Source: Microbotryomycetes sp. JL201 (lineage: Eukaryota; Basidiomycota; Microbotryomycetes). From it: DNA of 64,000 nt. How positions within the stretch are numbered: the stretch's first letter is position 1; the number at the start of each line of letters is the position of its first letter. A model generated the notes under the pieces. That model was not told where the DNA came from. It worked only from the letters and a program-made list of their open reading frames with translations, and searched no databases. The stretch lies in the NCBI GenBank assembly GCA_033819885.1, contig JAQYUZ010000005.1, forward strand, positions 186,001 through 250,000, given 5' to 3'. The position numbers and the translations under genes are program-made. Positions 57,977 through 64,000 of this stretch are shown here, piece after piece.

Positions 57977-60900
57977 ATGCCCTCGACGCCGTTCAGTTTT
58001 CCCTCGCGGTCGTCGACGCCCTCGAATGCCAATGCGCCACAGGCCAACGCCAATGCGGCGCCGGCAGCGGCGTCATCGGTCGCGCAGCACGCGCTCGAAC
58101 GACGCCCCTCGCATCAGCACGTGCGCAGGCCGTCGCAGCAGGTCGTGCCCCACGGTGCAGCGCGGGACAATGCTTCGAGCATGACGCAGCTGGCTGCCAA
58201 GGGTGGGTGGTGGCGGCTGCCGCATAGCCGCCGACCGGTGGCACAAGGCGCTGTGACATGCGACTGATACGCACCTCGTGCTTGTACAGCCGGACCTGAA
58301 GAAAGCTTAAGACAGTATAAACTGCTCGAAGCCCTCAGATCAGGTGCGCGTCTCTCCGGTCGAACGCACGCGAACAACACCGAACGCCTCGACTTCCGCA
58401 GGTACACCAGAGACCATCACACCGCTGTTGCAGTCCGCGAGCGAATCCATCAGCAAGAGGAGACAAGAGCCAGGTTCAGAAGCAGTGCCCGTATCCACTC
58501 CGCTGCACACGGCAGTCAGAATTGCGAAGCGTCAGTTTGATGACATCTCTTCGAACTCTGGGAAGAAGCCCTGACACACCTCGCTGCACCCATGTTCAGA
58601 CAACGTCGTCGATCTTGTGCTGAAACATGACCCATCATGGCTCAATGCCCAGGACGTCCGCGGACAAACGCCGCTCCACCTCGCAGCGGGACTTAACAGA
58701 ACGGACGTTGTTGCTATGTTCCTCCTGCAGGACAGCGTTGACGATTCAATAAGAGACGTGTTCGGCAAGACGGCTATCGAGAGCGCAGGCGGCCCAGACG
58801 TATCGACGCTCATGACAGGTGCGCCATGCACTCTCTCCGACAAGGACCGTCCCATCCTGACATTGATTCGCAGTGTCACGCGCACATCACAACGAAAAAT
58901 ACCTTAGTCTTCTGGCTGCTTACGTGCATTCGTCAACGTCTGCCTCGGAAACGCAAGTTGTGCCACCATCGCCCAAAATAGAAGCTGGCTCCGCCACTCA
59001 GGCCGTGAGCGCCGCATCTGGCCACGTCTCCAACATCGAGGCCGAACGATTGTACCACTTCTTGGCCAAACCAAAATCAAGCTGCGTCCACTTTGCGGCA
59101 AAAGAACCAAAGACTGGTACGACACTGCTACACGAGGCAGTACGGCGCAAAGACCTTGGCTTGATCAAGCTGGCGATCGCACGAGGTGCAGATGTTGTCG
59201 CCAGGGACAAAAAAGGCAAACTTCCCATTGACTTGGCAAAGGATGATCGCATCAAGACGGTGCTGCGTCAAGGTCAGTCAGTGTGAAGAGCTTCTCAACA
59301 GTTTGCTAACATGAGGATTCGACGCGCAGCCGCAGCTGATGAAGGCAGAGCCCTGAAACAATCCTCTGCAGAGAGTGGCGCACCGATTCTCGGGCAGCCG
59401 CCGGCAATGAAAGGTTATTTGTCCAAGTGGACCAATGTTGCCCGGGGATATCGGTCGCGGTGGTTCGTGCTCGACAATGGTAGGTCTCGCCGATGACTTC
59501 TAGTCGTCACACGCTGAATCGATTTCGCAGGCGTTCTTTCATATTACCGCACGCAGGAAGACGAAGGCAAAGCGTCGCGCGGTTCGATCAACATGGGTGT
59601 CGCGCACGTAACGCAGGGCAGTGACAAGCTCAAATTCAGCATCGAGAACAAACTCGGTAAAAGCTTCCCTTCATTCTACCTCAAAGGCAATCGTAAGGCC
59701 GAATTGCTGGCGATGTTTTCGCACTAGCTGACTCCTGCTCCATAAGACCCGGTCGAGGTCATGCGCTGGGTCGACATTCTGCGACAGAACGTCGACTTTG
59801 CTCGGGAAGGCGCATACATCACCCGCACTCGATCGGGCGCCTCATCATACGCGCCATCCGTCGCGTCTCTCTCCATCACCGACAAAGATCGCAGAGGATC
59901 CGAATTTACTTTCAGAGGCGTGGAACCGTCCACAAGGTCGTCTCCAGCGGACTCAATCGCAGAGCGCGACCCATCGTTCATTGCCGATGACGAGACGTTC
60001 AACGAGGATGGCGACCAAGTACCTCGCGCCGAAGACTTCGACTTGCTCGCACAAGGAGCGAAAACCCAGCTCGAACACACACAACAGCTGCTCAATTCCC
60101 TGATAGTGACAGATTCTGCTGCTGGAAACTCACGACAGACTGCGGTCAAGGACGCGCTCAAAGGCGCGCTCCACTCGCTGGGCACCATGCTCGACGAGTA
60201 CGTAGACGTTGTGCACGAAAGAGAACGCTTCTTTGTGCGCAAGTACGAGCGAGAAATCGACGCCAAACGCATGTGGGAAGAGAACATGAAGGAAGTCGCA
60301 GCCCAGCAGCAGGCTATGGAGGCAGAGTTGCAGAAGGCAGCGAGAGACAGCACAAGGCGTAAGCGCGCGCTGCAGGAAGTTCGGATGAATTTGGCCGCCA
60401 GTCCACAGATACTTAGTCCCGACACGGCTGCGTTCGTTGACGAAGAGCTGCGAGACGCTCACGAAGCTGTTGAAAATGGCAAGACGGACTCGCGAAGCTC
60501 GAGTCAGACTCAGGTCCCCACATTGTCTGTCGACACAACGAAGGGCACACGGTCAAGAGCAAGCACTGTCGCGACGGCCATGTCACCTTCGCGAGTTGGG
60601 CGGTTGAGGTCCGGCACCACGCACACTCTCACCTCGCAAGAGCTTGCTGGCGTCGTCGAGTCTGCTCTCGCTGGTTCTGACGATGAGGTGTCGTCGGACA
60701 CTGATGACGAGTTCTTTGAGGCAATCGAGACGGGTCAACTTCCGATCACCGAGGAGGACGACTCGACTGATAAGCAGATTGTGAAAGAGCAGACGGACAG
60801 ATTCCTCGAAAAGTACGACATGTCGCCTTACAAGGGCTACGATAATTTGCGACACGAGTTGCCGATCAAGAGCGACGATAGACCGCCCGTGTCCCTTTGG

Positions 60901-62329
60901 GCAATCTTGAAGGGCTCTATCGGCAAGGACCTGACAAAGATTTCGTTCCCGGTCTACTTCAACGAACCTTGCTCTATGCTTCAGCGTATGGCAGAGGACA
61001 TCGAGTTTTCGGAATGCTGTGCGTGCAAAAGCTCGAACGCTGGATACACGTGGCTGACAGCTCGATTGCAGTGGATGCCGCGGCATCAGACCCAGACTCG
61101 ACCAAGAGGGTGGCATACGTCGCGGCCTTTGCCATGTCCAACTATTCTTCCACCATTGGTGCGTTCGCCTCGACTGGTTAAACAGCGCGATTCTGACAAT
61201 GTCCCACGCAGGCCGTATTGCAAAACCGTTCAACCCGATGCTTGGCGAGACGTTTGAATACGTGTCCCCCGAGAAAAAGTACCGATACATTTCGGAGCAA
61301 GTCAGCCACCATCCCGTGAGCAGGAGCGCAGATGCTTTACGCAAACTGAAAGCTGAGCGTTGATCCTCTCTGCAGCCGATCAGCGCGTGCATCGCGCAGA
61401 GCCCAACGTGGGAGTATTTCGGTGAGGTCGACGCCAAATCCAAGTTTCTCGGCAAGAGCTTTGAAATCAGGCCGACAGGAGTGGCGCATGTCAACTTGCG
61501 CATCCCAAAAGAGTGGGCGCCAAACTTGCCACCTGCCGGTGACAGATTCCCGGACATGGTCGTCGAGCACTACAGCTGGACGAAAGTGACGACCGTCATT
61601 TCAAACTTCCTGTTTGGCAATCCCATCATTGACCACTACGGTGACATGGTGGTGACGAATCATCAGACGAAAGACACTTGCACGTTGACGTTCAAGCCCC
61701 GAGGATGGAGGGGCAGTGGAGCGATGGAGATTAAAGGCAAAGTTGTCGACTCGAGAGGCAAAGACTGCTGGGACATTGCTGGCAAATGGTCGAGCCAACT
61801 AGTTGCTCGAAGAGTCGGAGCAGGCAGCGGTGATTTAGCGCCAGACGCAACGGTCCCAACCAATGGCAAAGGCGAAGTTTCGGCAGAGTACATACGCTTG
61901 TGGAAGAATTCAGAGAAGCCTCCTGGAGCGCCTTTCAACTTGACGCCGTTTGCCATCACGTTGAATGACGATAACCAAGAGTTGCGCAAATGGTTGCCAC
62001 CGACCGATTGCCGGTTACGACCTGATCAGCATGCGTTCGAAAAGGGTAATTTTGAGCATGCCAATACCCTCAAGTCTGAGCTCGAAGAACACCAGAGGGC
62101 GACGCGCAGGTTGCGCGAAGCTGGCAAGCTGCCGCCTCACAAGCCGCGATGGTTCAAGAGATCCAAGGACGAAGACACTGGCGAAGGATTTTGGGAACCA
62201 AGCAAGACGCAGGATGGCTTGGTCGAATACTGGGAGGAGCGATTGAGGGTTGGCCAGAAACGGTTGCAGGAGGGCAAGACGGATGAGAGTTGGAAAGACG
62301 TCGACCCCATTTTTGGCGATTTCCAGTGA
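57977..62329 (+). CDS. Oxysterol-binding protein, ankyrin-PH-FFAT-ORD type (Osh1/Osh2-like)
   Basis: Lipid transfer protein at ER contact sites. Start 57977 ([20 protein letters not shown]). Ankyrin repeats: [73 protein letters not shown] domain: [41 protein letters not shown] coiled segment ([20 protein letters not shown]) follows. FFAT-like motif: DEFFEAIE at about 60706-60729, which would bind VAP proteins. The ORD has the OSBP fingerprint EQVSHHPP split by an intron (61295-61315 and next exon), [50 protein letters not shown] and [20 protein letters not shown]. Stop 62329. About 1,300 residues, close to yeast Osh2 (1283). Confidence 0.93.
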
Positions 62330-62470
62330 TTTGTAGGCCCGATATTCTGTGCATAGGGGCACGACGTTCTGCGCATGTATGGGCGACTGTTGTGTATATT
62401 TCACCCCGACTGATGTCAATGTACGACTATTTAACTAAGTGACCAGCACTGGGTACAGAGGAAGAAGGGT

Positions 62471-64000
62471 CTATACGGCTTTGGCGGCTTTTTTGGCCTT
62501 GTACTGGGCCAACTCTTGCTGGACCTGCCTCTCAGTCTCTTCGTCTTCGCGGTCCAGCCTCGATTTCTCCGCATCGAGGTCCGCCTTGGTGCTTTCCAGC
62601 TTGCCCTCTTGTTTCGCCTTGTCAACCGGATTCTCCAACGTTGAAACAACGCCAGTCCGGTTCATCCTGTCAAACAAGACATAGAGCTTTTCTGCTTCAC
62701 GTTCTTTTTCTTCATCCGTCATGTGAGCAAGTTCGTCCCTGGACGAAGGGTTATCGTACGCTCCCGTGATGGGATTGATGGGTTTCGGAGGGCTCGAAAG
62801 GTCCGCAGCCGATGTCTGTCTAGATCTCGAATCACTTTGTGTCGGCGTCGTAGTCGATGAACTTGCACGCTCGTCTGGCGGCGGTGGCGGAATGAGTTCG
62901 CCTCGGTTCTGCAACAGACCTGCCGCGTTGCCGTAACCGATTTGCTGAGACAATCTCTCCGGGTCGCGTTCGCACAAGTTGTAGATAACTTCGGCTGCAC
63001 CGTATGCAGAGTTGGATAACATGATGGACGACGTCAAGCGTATCAAATGGCCAATCAAATCTGGCCGCCGGTCAAGCGGTATCGAGCGGTCACTGCATAG
63101 CCCACCCACGTTAGTTGAACTGCGCCAAGTTTGTCTGTATCCTGACAACTCACATGTCAATCGGAAGCAGAGCCTCTTTGAGCAAAAAAGCTGGCTCTGC
63201 CAGCAGAGTCACCTTGCGCAAGAGCAACAAGACGGGCGACAAGATCTCTTCGACCTTGCTTGTCTCGTCTCGCGGGATCAGATCATCAGGGGCATAAGGT
63301 GGCTCGCCAACTTCGTCCTTAGACAGCTGACTCGATTCAGGTCTCGCGTATGCCGGAAACCATGCTTCGCATATGACGTGCAAGATCTGGATGAGCCTGG
63401 CAAGTAGTGGCGGCGCTTGAGGTAGACCGGACCGACGCGGAACAACAGTAAAGTCAATCGCATCCTCGCTGCCGGGTACTGGTTGCATCCAGCTGTGATC
63501 AAATCCGTCCAACTCTTCGACCTCGACGGGGAAATTCAGGAGCGAGTTGATGGCTGATCTCAGAAGTGGCGAAAGATCTTTCGGATCGTCACCAATATTG
63601 AGCAAGCAGCACAAGTGCAGATACGGCTTGAACAATGGTAACAGAGGTCGGACTTGCGACAATGACAGTGCGCCGGCCTCACGTGCGACCGACTCGTCCT
63701 TGTCTTCTGCTGTTGAAACCCCACATGCCATTGTTCGAGGCGCCGGCGAAGCAGGTCGGCCGGTTGAGCCTTTCACGGCGTCGACGAGCTTTTTGGCCGT
63801 GGAGATGAATGGTTTGTTGCCGTCCGACTTGTCCTCGTTGCCGCTACGCGCATCTGGCGGCGGTCCATCGAAGGATTCTCTTGTCGGCGACGTGACCTTG
63901 TGGGACGCTTCACCGCTGGGTCCATTTCCACTCTTTGCAGAGAGCCCGCTCAGTATCCGCTTGAGTCTAGGACGAGAATTCTTCGAAGATGGCGTCGAGT
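62471..64000 (-). CDS. Synembryn Ric8, partial (5' end beyond the window)
   Basis: Cytosolic chaperone and guanine-nucleotide exchange factor for G-protein alpha subunits. The visible part starts inside a Ser-rich region (SSKNSRPRLKRILSGL), then LSLSQVRPLLPLFKPYLHLC, CLLNIGDDPKDLSPLLRSAI, NSLLNFPVEVEELDGFDHSW. Next are EILSPVLLLLRKVTLLAEPA, FLLKEALLPIDM and, after an intron, RSIPLDRRPDLIGHLIRLTS, AYGAAEVIYNLCERDPERLS, QQIGYGNAAGLLQNRGELIP, which are armadillo-type repeats and the G-Y-G-N-A-A-G-L/F-L motif conserved in Ric8. A C-terminal NPITGAYDNPSSRDELAHMT and an acidic/basic helix end at KKAAKAV (62471). Ric8 is present in filamentous fungi and basidiomycetes and absent from Saccharomyces. 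Convergent with the oxysterol-binding gene, 141 bp away. Confidence 0.93.

Overview
This window is nuclear DNA from a fungus, most likely a basidiomycete. Inference: the intron density and gene set would suit a Pucciniomycotina yeast such as a Mixia-like lineage, but nothing in the sequence fixes the genus. Genes are tightly packed on both strands. Nearly every gene is cut by introns of about 50-60 nt, and the products are eukaryotic: a SNAPc subunit, the Galpha chaperone Ric8, a TM9SF protein, Gcn5, Golgi CASP, an ankyrin-PH-ORD oxysterol-binding protein, and mitochondrial enzymes with presequences. All exon joins were made by eye; the CDS spans given run from start codon to stop codon and include introns.

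0-16 kb is housekeeping: a partial Zn2Cys6 regulator, leukotriene-A4-hydrolase-type aminopeptidase, cytochrome c peroxidase, a Cti6-like PHD protein, a small conserved hydrophilic protein, a SNAP43-like snRNA transcription subunit, ribosomal protein uS2 and mitochondrial TyrRS. A 1.4-kb stretch at 8.1-9.5 kb has no gene I can assign.

16-31 kb: an alpha-arrestin, cytosolic MetRS with a WHEP tail, a HIT protein, a nucleotide-sugar transporter, a membrane-anchored cysteine synthase, the mitochondrial release-factor methyltransferase, and a TM9SF protein. The cysteine synthase and methyltransferase genes diverge from start codons only 26 bp apart.

31-40 kb is a tandem array of secreted tannase/feruloyl esterase paralogues on the minus strand: two intact genes, one damaged copy and one C-terminal relic. 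It is the clearest niche-related locus, pointing to breakdown of plant phenolic esters.

40-53.5 kb returns to core genes: Gcn5, a novel Cys-rich protein with a duplicated module, a bestrophin-like channel, GPN2, an intron-containing tRNA-Ile, CASP, and a DUF2235 hydrolase.

53.6-56.5 kb is a repeat island. A 1.47-kb element has inverted terminal repeats of about 295 bp and a 10-bp target duplication (Mutator-like architecture), and carries a small Cys-rich gene. It abuts a large diverged near-palindrome made of two inverted copies of an unknown gene. 56.5-64 kb holds a secreted Cys-rich protein, the oxysterol-binding protein and Ric8, which runs off the end.
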